Positions 1-8,301 of a DNA stretch of 64,000 nt are shown here, piece by piece. The notes under the pieces were generated by a model. That model was not told where the DNA came from. It searched no databases and saw only the letters and a list, made by a program, of their open reading frames with translations. How positions within the stretch are numbered: position 1 is the stretch's first letter; each line of letters starts with the position of its first letter. This stretch comes from JANQMX01 sp965247175 (GTDB taxonomy: Bacteria; Pseudomonadota; Alphaproteobacteria; Kiloniellales; DSM-21159): the NCBI GenBank assembly GCA_965247175.1, contig OZ252006.1:682001-746000 (forward strand), in the 5' to 3' direction. A program made the position numbers and the translations under genes.

Positions 1-34
1 AGCGTTGTAGCGTTAAGGATTAGCGCGAAGCCTC

Positions 35-955
35 ATGGCAGTGGAGGCCATCACCACGACGTCGGAGGCGCCGACGGTCGCACGGCGCAGGCTCTTTGCG
101 TTCGATCGCGACGCCCGGCGCGGCCTCTCGCTGCTTTCCCCGACGGTGCTTCTCTTGGTCGTGGCCTTGGCCGTGCCGATCGGCGTGCTGATCGGGCTCA
201 GCTTCTGGACCCAGAGCGGCCTGACCTTCCATCCGGGCTTCTCGACGGTCAACTACGAGACCTTCTTCGAGAAACGCATCTATCCGCTGATCCTCTGGCG
301 CTCCATACAGATTTCCGCCCTGGTCGCCTTGGTCACCGTGCTGCTGGCCTATCCCGCCGCCTATTTCATCGCTTTCAAGGTGAAGCGGCGGAAGATCCTG
401 TGGCTGGTGCTGATCACCCTGCCGTTCTGGACCAGCTATCTCTTGCGCGTCTTCGCCTGGAAGATCGTGCTCGGCTACAACGGCGTGGTGAATTCGGGGC
501 TAATGGCTATGGGGATCATCGACGAGCCCCTGACGTTCATGCTGCACAACCTGAACGCCGTGGTCATCACCCTGGCCCATGCCTGGGCGGCCTTCGCCAT
601 CCTGCCGATCTACGTCTCGCTGGAGAAGATCGACCGCTCGCTGCTGGAGGCCGCGGCCGATCTGGGAGAGGGGCCGGTGGGCCGCTTCCTGCGGGTCACT
701 CTGCCGCTTTCCATGCCCGGCGTGATCGCCGCCTTGCTGCTGGTCTTCATTCCCACGGTCGGCGACTACGTCACGCCAAAGCTGGTCGGCGGCAACACCG
801 GCATCATGATCGGCAACCTGGTCCAGTCCCAGTTCGGCCGCGGCAACAACTGGCCCATGGGGGCGGCCATCTCCGTCGTCTCCATGATCACCATCACTGG
901 CGTGGTCTGCGGCTTCCTGTTGCTGTTCCACCAGCTCAAGAAGCGCCTGGTATGA
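35..955 (+). CDS. Polyamine-type ABC transporter permease (PotB-like)
   Basis: Inner-membrane permease of a spermidine/putrescine-type ABC importer, 306 aa. A basic cytoplasmic N terminus (about 30 residues) precedes about six hydrophobic segments. The ATPase-contacting EAA loop is visible near residues 202-225 (LLEAAADLGEGPVGRF). Length and motif fit the PotB/PotH family. It runs into a second permease 10 bases downstream and then the ATPase, giving the usual B-C-A order. The periplasmic binding protein is not in the window and may lie just upstream of base 1. The actual ligand is inferred only; related systems carry putrescine, spermidine, opines or other amines. The Shine-Dalgarno is weak, so the start is moderately certain. 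Confidence 0.9.
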   Translation: MAVEAITTTSEAPTVARRRLFAFDRDARRGLSLLSPTVLLLVVALAVPIGVLIGLSFWTQSGLTFHPGFSTVNYETFFEKRIYPLILWRSIQISALVALVTVLLAYPAAYFIAFKVKRRKILWLVLITLPFWTSYLLRVFAWKIVLGYNGVVNSGLMAMGIIDEPLTFMLHNLNAVVITLAHAWAAFAILPIYVSLEKIDRSLLEAAADLGEGPVGRFLRVTLPLSMPGVIAALLLVFIPTVGDYVTPKLVGGNTGIMIGNLVQSQFGRGNNWPMGAAISVVSMITITGVVCGFLLLFHQLKKRLV

Positions 956-965
956 GGAGCGGGCG

Positions 966-1784
966 ATGAACGGGCGCGGCGTCAAAATCCCTTTCAGCGG
1001 GCTCGGCCTCTACACGGTCATCTACCTGACCTTCATCTATCTGCCGGTGCTCTTCCTGCCGCTCTTTTCCTTCAACGATGCGATCTACGTCGCCTTTCCG
1101 CTGAAGGACTTCACCCTGCGCTGGTACGAGCAGATGACGCAGAGTCCCGGGTTGCTTGCGGCTTTCCAGAACAGCCTGAAGCTCGGCATCGTCGTCGCCA
1201 TCGTCAGCACCATCTTCGGCACCCTGGCTGCCAAGGCCTTCACCCGCTACCGCGTGCCCTTCCAGCGCCCGCTGAAGGGATTCATCGCCGTGCCGCTGGT
1301 CATTCCCCTGATCATCCTCGGCATCTCCCTGATGGTGGTCTTCAACCGCCTGGGCGTGCCGCTGTCGCTCTTCACCATCGGATTATCGCACGTGGTGATC
1401 TGCGTGCCCTTCTCCATGCTGGTGATGATCTCACGCCTGGAGGGCTTCGACCCGGAGCTGGAGGAGGCGGCGCAGGACTTGGGGGAGACGCCCTGGATGA
1501 CCTTCTGGCGGGTGACCTTTCCGGTCGCCCTGCCGGGCATCGTGGCCAGCCTGCTGCTCTGCTTCACCATTTCCTTCGACGAGTTCCTGCTCGCCTTCTT
1601 CCTGGCGGGCGAGGAGGCCACTCTGCCGGTCTACATCTGGAGTCAGCTCCGCTTTCCCAATCGCCTGCCCAGCGTCTTGGCGCTCGGCTCCTGCATTCTT
1701 TTGGCAAGCTGCCTCCTTGTGCTCCTGGCGGAATGGGTGCGGCGCTTGGGTGCGCAACCGAGCAGAGGAGGGCAGGAGGCATGA
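966..1784 (+). CDS. Polyamine-type ABC transporter permease (PotC-like)
   Basis: Second inner-membrane permease of the importer, 272 aa, with about six transmembrane segments. The EAA motif lies near residues 160-185 (LEEAAQDLGETPWMTFWRV). It partners the upstream PotB-like subunit to form the translocation channel. Its stop codon overlaps the ATG of the ATPase gene (ATGA), which indicates translational coupling within one operon. Family-level identity is clear; substrate specificity cannot be read from the sequence. Confidence 0.9.
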   Translation: MNGRGVKIPFSGLGLYTVIYLTFIYLPVLFLPLFSFNDAIYVAFPLKDFTLRWYEQMTQSPGLLAAFQNSLKLGIVVAIVSTIFGTLAAKAFTRYRVPFQRPLKGFIAVPLVIPLIILGISLMVVFNRLGVPLSLFTIGLSHVVICVPFSMLVMISRLEGFDPELEEAAQDLGETPWMTFWRVTFPVALPGIVASLLLCFTISFDEFLLAFFLAGEEATLPVYIWSQLRFPNRLPSVLALGSCILLASCLLVLLAEWVRRLGAQPSRGGQEA

Positions 1785-2890
1785 GCGACGCTGGTTTCAT
1801 CTCTCTGCGCGGTGTCTCCAAGCACTTCGGCAGCATCAGGGCTGTCGACGATGTCAGCTTCGACATTGCGCGAGGTGAGTTCTTTTCGCTGTTGGGTCCG
1901 TCCGGCTGCGGCAAAACCACCTTGATGCGCATGATCGCCGGCTTCGAGGAAGCGACCGGCGGCGAGATCTTCATCGACGGCCAGCCCATGGGGCACATCC
2001 CACCGCATCGCCGGCCGGTCAACATGGTGTTTCAGAACTACGCCATCTTTCCCCATCTGACGGTCCGCCAGAACATCGCTTTCGGCTTGCGCAAGGAGCG
2101 GCTGTCCAAGGCCGAGCGCGATAGGGCCGTGGACGAGGCGCTCGAGATGATCAAGCTCTCGGGCTACGGCGAGCGTGGCGCCAATCAGCTCTCGGGTGGG
2201 CAGCGGCAGCGGGTGGCGTTGGCCCGCGCGCTGATCAAGCGGCCCAAGGTGTTGCTGCTCGACGAGCCGCTCGGTGCCCTGGACAAGAAGTTGCGCGAGC
2301 AGATGCAGCTCGAGCTTCGGGCTTTGCAGCGCAGTGTCGGCATCACTTTCATCTTCGTGACCCACGACCAGGAAGAGGCGCTGACCATGTCCGACCGCAT
2401 CGCGGTCATGTCCCATGGCAAGGCGCTGGAGATCGGCGAGCCGGCCACCCTCTACGAACGTCCCAAGACTCACTTCGTTGCCGACTTCCTCGGCTCCATG
2501 AACTTCTTCAACGGCCGGGTGAGGGAAGCTGCCAACGGCAGCACCTTAGTAGAGACGGAGCATGTCGGCTTGGTGCGGGTGAAGAACGGCGGCGCGCGGC
2601 ATGACCCGGGCAGCCGCCTGATCGTCGCCGTCCGGCCGGAGAACGTGCTTGTCTCGACCGACACGTCGGAGCAGGCGGTCAACAGCGTGCGCGGACGCAT
2701 CAACGCCGCCGCCTTTCTGGGCGACCGCTCGCACATCTACGTTTCGGTCGGCGACGGGAGCAACCGGGTCCTGACCTTGATGCAGAACCTCGGCGGAGCC
2801 GCTTCCCGCATGGGCGGCGAGGACCATGATGTCTGGCTGACCTGGTCGGACGACGCCGGCATCCTTCTGCCGCCGGAGGAGTCGTCGTGA
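1781..2890 (+). CDS. Polyamine-type ABC transporter ATP-binding protein (PotA-like)
   Basis: Cytoplasmic ATPase that energises the two upstream permeases, 369 aa. Walker A GPSGCGKTT is near residue 40, the signature LSGGQRQR near 137 and Walker B VLLLDEP near 157, with the switch histidine in FVTHDQEEA. A C-terminal TOBE-type domain follows, as in PotA/FbpC proteins. An in-frame start exists 48 bases upstream, but the ATG at 1781 has a good Shine-Dalgarno (ggcaggagg) and matches the family N terminus. Its stop overlaps the start of the next small gene. Confidence 0.92.
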   Translation: MSDAGFISLRGVSKHFGSIRAVDDVSFDIARGEFFSLLGPSGCGKTTLMRMIAGFEEATGGEIFIDGQPMGHIPPHRRPVNMVFQNYAIFPHLTVRQNIAFGLRKERLSKAERDRAVDEALEMIKLSGYGERGANQLSGGQRQRVALARALIKRPKVLLLDEPLGALDKKLREQMQLELRALQRSVGITFIFVTHDQEEALTMSDRIAVMSHGKALEIGEPATLYERPKTHFVADFLGSMNFFNGRVREAANGSTLVETEHVGLVRVKNGGARHDPGSRLIVAVRPENVLVSTDTSEQAVNSVRGRINAAAFLGDRSHIYVSVGDGSNRVLTLMQNLGGAASRMGGEDHDVWLTWSDDAGILLPPEESS

Positions 2891-3126
2891 TGGCGCCGAG
2901 CGCTCTTATCCGACTGTCTCTTGCTGCGGCAGTGCTTGCGGGTCTGGCGGCTGCCGGCAGCTATGCTTATCGCGAACATGAGCGAGAGCAGGCGTGGCAA
3001 AGTCTGCTGCAGGACTGCAGTGACTGCGCGGGCCGCCACGCCGCCCGCCTGCGTTTTCAAGCCTGGCAAGCAGAACGAGAACGTGACTCGGCGCCGCCGA
3101 CGCGCTTGGCTCAAGACAAAGAGTAA
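2890..3126 (+). CDS. Small single-span membrane protein, unknown function
   Basis: A 78-aa protein that I do not recognise. A hydrophobic N-terminal segment (about residues 6-24) is followed by a polar, arginine-rich tail with one CxxC-like pair (DCSDC) near residue 43. That arrangement suggests a bitopic inner-membrane protein or a small secreted protein. The ATG overlaps the stop of the transporter ATPase gene (TGATG), and the next gene follows 17 bases later, so it is co-transcribed. A GTG one codon earlier is an alternative start. It could be an accessory of the transporter or an anchored electron-transfer helper for the downstream Rieske enzyme; neither role is shown. Confidence 0.6.
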   Translation: MAPSALIRLSLAAAVLAGLAAAGSYAYREHEREQAWQSLLQDCSDCAGRHAARLRFQAWQAERERDSAPPTRLAQDKE

Positions 3127-3143
3127 GAGACAGGAGCCCTGGG

Positions 3144-4547
3144 ATGGAGAGCAACTTCAACTACGACACCAAGGACATCTGGCAGAAGGATGTCGACCAC
3201 CACGTCCATCCCTGGACCGACTTCTCGGACTTCAAGGAAACGGGCTCGCTGGTGCTGGCGGAAGCGCACGGCGCCCACATCTACGATTCCGAGGGCAACC
3301 GTTATCTCGACGGCATCGGCGGACTGTGGTGCGTCAATGTCGGCTACGGCCGGGACGAGATTGCCCAGGCCATGGCCGATCAGGCGCGGCGCATGGTCTA
3401 CTACTCCTCCTTCGGGGCGCACACCTCGGTGCCGGCGGCGGAGCTGGCTGCCAAGGTGGCTTCCCTTTCACCGAGCAATCTCAACCGAGTTCTCTTTGGC
3501 ACCGGCGGCTCGATGGCCAACGACACGGCCGTGCGGGTCATCCACTTCTACTTCAACCGTCTCGGCAAGCCGACCAAGAAGAAGATCATCACCCGCCACG
3601 ACGGTTATCACGGCAGCACCTATCTCTCCATGTCGCTGACCGGCGTCGCCTTCGATCACCAGGGCTTCGATATCATCGGCGACAGTCTGATTGCCCGCAT
3701 CTCCTCGCCCAACGTCTACCGCCGCCCGGACGGCATGAGCGAAGCCGACTACCTGGAGCACCTGGTGGCCGAGTTCGAGGCCAAGATCGCGGAGCTGGGA
3801 CCCGAGAACGTCGCGGCCTTCATCGCCGAGCCGATCATGGGGGCGGGCGGCGTCATTGTCCCGCCGAAGGGCTATCACAAGCGCTTCCTGGAGGTCTGCC
3901 GCCAGCACGAGATCCTCTATATCTCGGACGAGGTGGTGACGGCCTTCGGGCGCCTCGGGCACTTCTTCGCGTCCGAAGCGGTGTTCGATATCCAGCCGGA
4001 CATCATCACCTGCGCCAAGGGCTTCTCCTCCGCCTACGCGCCGCTCTCAGGCACCCTGATCTCCGACGAGATCTACGACGTGATCAGTGTGCCGCAGGCG
4101 GAGGGCGCGCTCTTCACCCACGGCTTCACCTATTCCGGCCATCCGGTCTGCTGCGCCGCCGGTCTCAAGAACATCGAGATCATGGAGCGGGAGGACATCT
4201 GCGGCCATGTCCGCGCCGTCGGGCCCTATCTGGAAGAGAAGCTGGCCGAGCTCTCCGACTTGCCGATCGTCGGCGACGTGCGCGGCAGCCACTTCATGAT
4301 GTGCGTCGAGAACGTGGCCGACAAAGAGAGCAAGGCGCTGTTCGCGCCCGAGGTCGCCATCGGCAAGCGCATCGCCGACGCCTGCCAGAAGCGCGGCGTG
4401 CTGGTGCGGCCCATCGCCCATCTCAATGTGCTGTCGCCGCCGCTTATCCTGACCCGGGGAGAGATCGATCAAATGGTCTCCACCCTGCGCGAGGCCATCG
4501 TCGAGGTGCAGGATGATCTGGTGCGGGAAGGACATCGGAAGGGATGA
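3144..4547 (+). CDS. Class III (omega) aminotransferase, amine/omega-amino acid:pyruvate type
   Basis: PLP-dependent transaminase of 467 aa, full length for class III fold-type I enzymes. Visible features are the substrate-pocket region GGLWCVNVGYGRDEI, the cofactor-phosphate segment GTGGSMAND, the aspartate in YISDEVVTAFGR that contacts the pyridine ring, and the Schiff-base lysine K292 in CAKGFSSAYAPLSG. Relatives use putrescine, beta-alanine, taurine or other terminal amines with pyruvate as acceptor. Directly behind a polyamine-type importer, a polyamine or related amine is the likeliest substrate (inference). The Shine-Dalgarno aggagc lies 9 bases before the ATG. Confidence 0.9.
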   Translation: MESNFNYDTKDIWQKDVDHHVHPWTDFSDFKETGSLVLAEAHGAHIYDSEGNRYLDGIGGLWCVNVGYGRDEIAQAMADQARRMVYYSSFGAHTSVPAAELAAKVASLSPSNLNRVLFGTGGSMANDTAVRVIHFYFNRLGKPTKKKIITRHDGYHGSTYLSMSLTGVAFDHQGFDIIGDSLIARISSPNVYRRPDGMSEADYLEHLVAEFEAKIAELGPENVAAFIAEPIMGAGGVIVPPKGYHKRFLEVCRQHEILYISDEVVTAFGRLGHFFASEAVFDIQPDIITCAKGFSSAYAPLSGTLISDEIYDVISVPQAEGALFTHGFTYSGHPVCCAAGLKNIEIMEREDICGHVRAVGPYLEEKLAELSDLPIVGDVRGSHFMMCVENVADKESKALFAPEVAIGKRIADACQKRGVLVRPIAHLNVLSPPLILTRGEIDQMVSTLREAIVEVQDDLVREGHRKG

Positions 4548-4669
4548 AGGAGCAGGTTGGCTTCGGGGAAAGCAATGCCCTGCTTCGGGAATTCGCAATT
4601 TTGGCTTTGCTTGCGCTGAGGCAGTCTGCGCCGAAGACATAGAGGCCATTGGGCGAAAGGCGAACCGGA

Positions 4670-5830
4670 ATGGGCAGCTTGGCGGTGACGAGAAAGGGCA
4701 GCGACGATCCTCTGATCGCCGCCCTGCGCGACTTCGCCGAGCGGCCTTTCGAGCAGGCGCGGGCCATGCCGGCCGCGGCCTACACCTCCGAGCGCATGCT
4801 GGCGGCTGAGATCGAGAGCGTCTTCAAGCGCGAGTGGATCTGCGCCGGGCGTGCCGAAGCGCTGGCCAAGAACGATGACTATCTCGCCTTTCAGATCGGC
4901 GATGTTCCCGTCGCCATCCTGCGCGACGGGGAAGGGGTGCTGCGCGCCTTCTCCAACGTCTGCCTGCACCGCATGTCGACGCTTCTGACCGGGCAGGGGA
5001 ACTGCAAATCGATCGTCTGTCCCTATCATGCCTGGACCTACGGGCTGGACGGAAGATTGCGCGGTGCGCCGCATATGAAGAACGCGCCGGCCTTTCGGAA
5101 GGGGGACTATCGCCTGCCGGAGTTCCGCTGTGAGGTCTGGGAGGGGTGGCTCTACGTCTCGCTCAACCCGGATGCGCCACCCGTCGCGGAGCATTTGCAG
5201 CCGCTCTACGACACTGTGGTGGGCCGCTACCGCTTGGGCGACTACCGCGAGACCTTCCGCGAGGAGCATGTCTGGAACACGAACTGGAAGATTCTCGCCG
5301 AGAACTTCATGGAGAGCTATCACCTGCCGCAGCTCCATGCCGCCACCATCGGCCCGCACTCCAAGGTCTCGGAGATGGAGTGCCCGCCGGGAGGGGTTGC
5401 CTTCAACTACCATTGGATCACCAAGGAAGCGTCGCTCGGTGTCGGCACGGCGCACACGAACAACGACTACCTGGAGGGCGACTGGCGTCGGACCACCGCG
5501 CTGATCACGATCTATCCGGGGCATATGATCACCCTGACCCCAGGCTACTTCTGGTACCTCTCCCTGCGCCCGCAAGGCGTCAACCAGGTGCAGATCCTCT
5601 ATGGCGGCGGCTTTGCACCCGACTACGCCGCAGAAGAGGACTTCGAGGCCTTGGCGGAGGACACCAAGGCGCTGCTCGATGAGACCAATCAGGAAGACCG
5701 CGTCGGCGTGGAGGCGGTCTTCCGCGGAATGCTCTCGGCCTACGCCCAGCCGGGCCATCTCAATGCGCTGGAGCGGCCCAACTACGAGTTCGGCCAATAC
5801 ATCGTCGGCCGAGTGCTGGAGGCTCTCTAA
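4670..5830 (+). CDS. Rieske non-heme iron oxygenase, alpha subunit
   Basis: Ring-hydroxylating-type or quaternary-amine oxygenase, 386 aa. The N-terminal Rieske [2Fe-2S] domain has C98-x-H100 and C117-x2-H120 (CLHR, CPYHAW). The C-terminal catalytic domain has the mononuclear iron histidines H218 and H223 in ENFMESYHLPQLH. Such enzymes also oxidise choline, carnitine, betaine and stachydrine, and the amine-transport context favours that kind of substrate. No reductase partner is in the window. I chose the ATG at 4670 over an upstream in-frame TTG at 4649 because the family N terminus starts there. A gap of about 120 bases separates it from the aminotransferase. Confidence 0.88.
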   Translation: MGSLAVTRKGSDDPLIAALRDFAERPFEQARAMPAAAYTSERMLAAEIESVFKREWICAGRAEALAKNDDYLAFQIGDVPVAILRDGEGVLRAFSNVCLHRMSTLLTGQGNCKSIVCPYHAWTYGLDGRLRGAPHMKNAPAFRKGDYRLPEFRCEVWEGWLYVSLNPDAPPVAEHLQPLYDTVVGRYRLGDYRETFREEHVWNTNWKILAENFMESYHLPQLHAATIGPHSKVSEMECPPGGVAFNYHWITKEASLGVGTAHTNNDYLEGDWRRTTALITIYPGHMITLTPGYFWYLSLRPQGVNQVQILYGGGFAPDYAAEEDFEALAEDTKALLDETNQEDRVGVEAVFRGMLSAYAQPGHLNALERPNYEFGQYIVGRVLEAL

Positions 5831-5833
5831 ACA

Positions 5834-5865
5834 AATGCCCGAGCCGATAGCTTGGCTCGGGCATT
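5834..5865. terminator. Bidirectional hairpin between convergent genes
   Basis: A perfect 12-bp inverted repeat, AATGCCCGAGCC and GGCTCGGGCATT, is separated by an 8-base loop. It sits between the stop of the Rieske gene and the convergent end of the propeller gene. No long U tract is present on either strand, so strength is uncertain. Confidence 0.75.
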
Positions 5866-5880
5866 CGCATCGTCAAACCT

Positions 5881-7194
5881 TCAGTTCACCAGTGACGTAG
5901 AGTGCGGGCCGTGTGGCACTGGGATGCTCGTGCGCGTCTGTACCAGCTTCGGGTCGTCTCCCTCGACAAGGCGCCAGAAATCTATGGAACCACCTTCGGC
6001 ACCGCCGACGTGCTGATCGAAGTTGACGACCGCGACGTAGCGGCCGGAGGCATCGAAGGTCGCCGCTTCCGGCAGGATGCCGTCGTAGTAGTAGGTTCCG
6101 ACCGTGGTCAGCGTGCCGCTCTCCCGATCGATATCGATCAGCGTCAGTGAGGCATAGGGCGTGTGCCGCGGATCGTCGGCCGGCGCGTAGGAGACCTCGA
6201 GGTTGGTCGTCACTGCCCACTCGCCATCGGGCGAGATCGCGATGCCTTCGGGCGAGGCGCCCGTGGGAGCGCGACCGACGATGAGGTGGCGGGGGCCGTT
6301 GTCGCCATCGCCTTCGGCGTCGAAGCGGATCGCCATGACGTCGCCGTCGACCGCTTCTGTCCAGATGCCGGGCACGTCCGCGCCCCAGAAGAGATTTGCG
6401 GTCAGGTAGTGTGAACCGTCAGGCGTGAAGCGGCCCATGAAGGGATACTTCGAGGTCAGCACCGGATTGCCCCAAGGCTCGATCGTGATCTCCGCACCGT
6501 CCCGAACGATCCGAGCGAAGTGAACGGTCGCCTGGTCCACGGTGTGGATGGCAATGAAGTCCATGCTGGGATGCCACTGCACATGGCTGATCCGCTGGCT
6601 CTCCGAGATATCGGGGAGGTTGGCGTAGCTCACCGCGCCCAGCGCATCGCCCTCACTCTGCACGAAAGCGATGCCGCGCCCATCAGTGGGATGGAGCGCG
6701 ACGGCAATCACCGCTCCGTCCGGGCTGATCGACAGGCCGTCGAGGCGGTTGCCGATCTCGGCGATGTCGGCGACCTGCGGGTTTGCGCGATCGGAGATGT
6801 CGACCAGTGTCACCCGGGTGCCGATGGGCTTGTCGCGGAAGGTCTGGCCACCTTCCGGGCGCGGGCCGAAGCTCTCGGAAACGACAGCGAACTGGCCGTC
6901 GGGGGTAACGGCAACCGCCGTGGGGGCGCCGGCCACCGAGTTGGACACCGGAACGCTGGCGACCGAGAGGTCGGGCAGGGACAGCACGGTCAGAACGTCG
7001 TGGCTCTCTCGCTCTCCCAACTGGCCGTTGACGTAGGCCGAGGAGACCATGTCGCCATCGTGAATCGAAACGATCGCCGTGCCTTCGATCCCGATCAGGT
7101 TGGCGCTCGCCGCAGACAGGTTTCCATCCGCATAGGCGTTCGTTGCCATCGAGGCGAAGAGCGTCATGCCCAGCGCCAGCCGCGTGTACGTCAT
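5881..7194 (-). CDS. Secreted beta-propeller (YncE/lactonase-like) protein
   Basis: A 437-aa periplasmic or secreted protein. A clear Sec signal peptide ends near TNAYADG (about residue 23). It is followed by repeated propeller-blade signatures of the SPDG/TPDG type (AVTPDGQFAVVS, SISPDGAVIAVA, AISPDGEWAVTT). Such proteins may bind small ligands or act as lactonases; no catalytic residues can be assigned. The start at 7194 is supported by the Shine-Dalgarno aggagc; a longer in-frame start at 7215 lacks one. It is transcribed away from the adjacent LysR gene, which may control it. The C terminus is rich in His/Pro (VPHGPHSTS). Confidence 0.75.
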   Translation of the reverse strand: MTYTRLALGMTLFASMATNAYADGNLSAASANLIGIEGTAIVSIHDGDMVSSAYVNGQLGERESHDVLTVLSLPDLSVASVPVSNSVAGAPTAVAVTPDGQFAVVSESFGPRPEGGQTFRDKPIGTRVTLVDISDRANPQVADIAEIGNRLDGLSISPDGAVIAVALHPTDGRGIAFVQSEGDALGAVSYANLPDISESQRISHVQWHPSMDFIAIHTVDQATVHFARIVRDGAEITIEPWGNPVLTSKYPFMGRFTPDGSHYLTANLFWGADVPGIWTEAVDGDVMAIRFDAEGDGDNGPRHLIVGRAPTGASPEGIAISPDGEWAVTTNLEVSYAPADDPRHTPYASLTLIDIDRESGTLTTVGTYYYDGILPEAATFDASGRYVAVVNFDQHVGGAEGGSIDFWRLVEGDDPKLVQTRTSIPVPHGPHSTSLVN

Positions 7195-7321
7195 TTTTTG
7201 CTCCTGTTTTCTCATCAGTTCGGCGGACGTTGTTTTGGGTTGGTCCGCTCCGGCGCAAATGGGCGCGTTGGCCGGCAGGACAAATTCAAAGAGGGGCAGT
7301 ATTATTCGTGAAAGGCAATCA

Positions 7322-8224
7322 ATGGCATGGTATCAATCGGATATGATTGAACTGAAGGCGATCAGGCTCTTCGTGATTCTGGCGGAAGAGCTGCACTTCG
7401 GGCGGGCGGCCAAGCGGGCCGGCGTGACCCAATCTGTGCTCTCGGTGCAGATCAAGCGCCTGGAAGACGTGCTGGACGCCAAGCTCTTCGCGCGCTCGAC
7501 CCGTGAGGTGCAGCTGACCGACGTTGGCCTGGCTTTCAGGGATGAGGCCTTGGGTGTTTTGAGACGCGTCGATCAGGCGGTGCATGCCGCAAAGGCCATG
7601 GCCGCTGGCAGCGGGCGGCTCATCCGCATTGGCATCACATCGGCGGTCGAGGTCTCAAGCCTGATGGATCGCATCGCGGCCTTCCGTGCCACGCATCCCG
7701 ATATCCAGGTCCTGATCCGCGAGCTCGGTACGGTGGAGCAGGAAGCGGCCCTGGGCAACGGCGACATCGATCTCGGCATCCTTCACCCGCCGCTCGACCG
7801 CTCGGGCCTCATCACCACGTCATTGAGCGTCGATCGCTTCTTCGCCGTCCTTCATCCGGCGTTCTTCGATCTGAAACCCAGAGCAACCTGGTCGGCGCTT
7901 TTCGACCAACCGATCATCTTTTATCCGAGGCGCCGCGCGCCGCGCCTCTACGACCAGTTTGTCGGTTTCGCGGAGACAAAAGGGCTCTCTGCCAACATTG
8001 TCGCAGAGGCGGAGAGCTTTCTTGCGGCCGTGGCCATGGCACGCGCGGGCTTGGGGATCGCCTTGCTGCCGAGGCAGGTCACGCATCTCCATAAGGGTCT
8101 CAAGGTGCTCCCGCTGCGCAAGGACTGCCCCTTGAGCCTGGAGACCGCCTGCGCCATTCGGGAAGTCGAAGCCTCGGACGTGGCCATCCGCGCCTGTGTG
8201 ACAGCACTGAGGTCTGAAGCGTAG
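7322..8224 (+). CDS. LysR-family transcriptional regulator
   Basis: A DNA-binding regulator of about 300 aa. The N-terminal winged HTH is clear (LHFGRAAKRAGVTQSVLSVQ), followed by a co-inducer-binding domain with the usual EQEAALGNGDIDLGI region. ATG 7322 has an aaagg six bases upstream. ATG 7343 would give the more typical MIELKAIRLF beginning, so the start is open. It is divergent from the propeller gene with a shared intergenic region of about 125 bases, the classic LysR arrangement for control of the neighbour. The ligand is unknown. Confidence 0.88.
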   Translation: MAWYQSDMIELKAIRLFVILAEELHFGRAAKRAGVTQSVLSVQIKRLEDVLDAKLFARSTREVQLTDVGLAFRDEALGVLRRVDQAVHAAKAMAAGSGRLIRIGITSAVEVSSLMDRIAAFRATHPDIQVLIRELGTVEQEAALGNGDIDLGILHPPLDRSGLITTSLSVDRFFAVLHPAFFDLKPRATWSALFDQPIIFYPRRRAPRLYDQFVGFAETKGLSANIVAEAESFLAAVAMARAGLGIALLPRQVTHLHKGLKVLPLRKDCPLSLETACAIREVEASDVAIRACVTALRSEA

Positions 8225-8253
8225 TTCAGGTGACGTAGGAGGCGTGACCGCTT

Positions 8254-8281
8254 GCCGGGCGGAGACTGGTCTCCACCCGGC
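8254..8281. terminator. Hairpin between convergent LysR and sugar-binding-protein genes
   Basis: The inverted repeat GCCGGGCGGAGAC / GTCTCCACCCGGC (13 bp, one mismatch, very short loop) lies in the 77-base gap between two convergent genes. It is GC-rich without a strong U tract, and a bidirectional terminator is the simplest reading. Confidence 0.65.
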
Positions 8282-8301
8282 TTTGCGGTTCAACCAAGAA
8301 C

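Noticed and set aside
2921..4516. 531-aa plus-strand frame over the aminotransferase
   Set aside because: It is an out-of-frame, Arg-rich shadow of the class III aminotransferase, which carries the PLP lysine.
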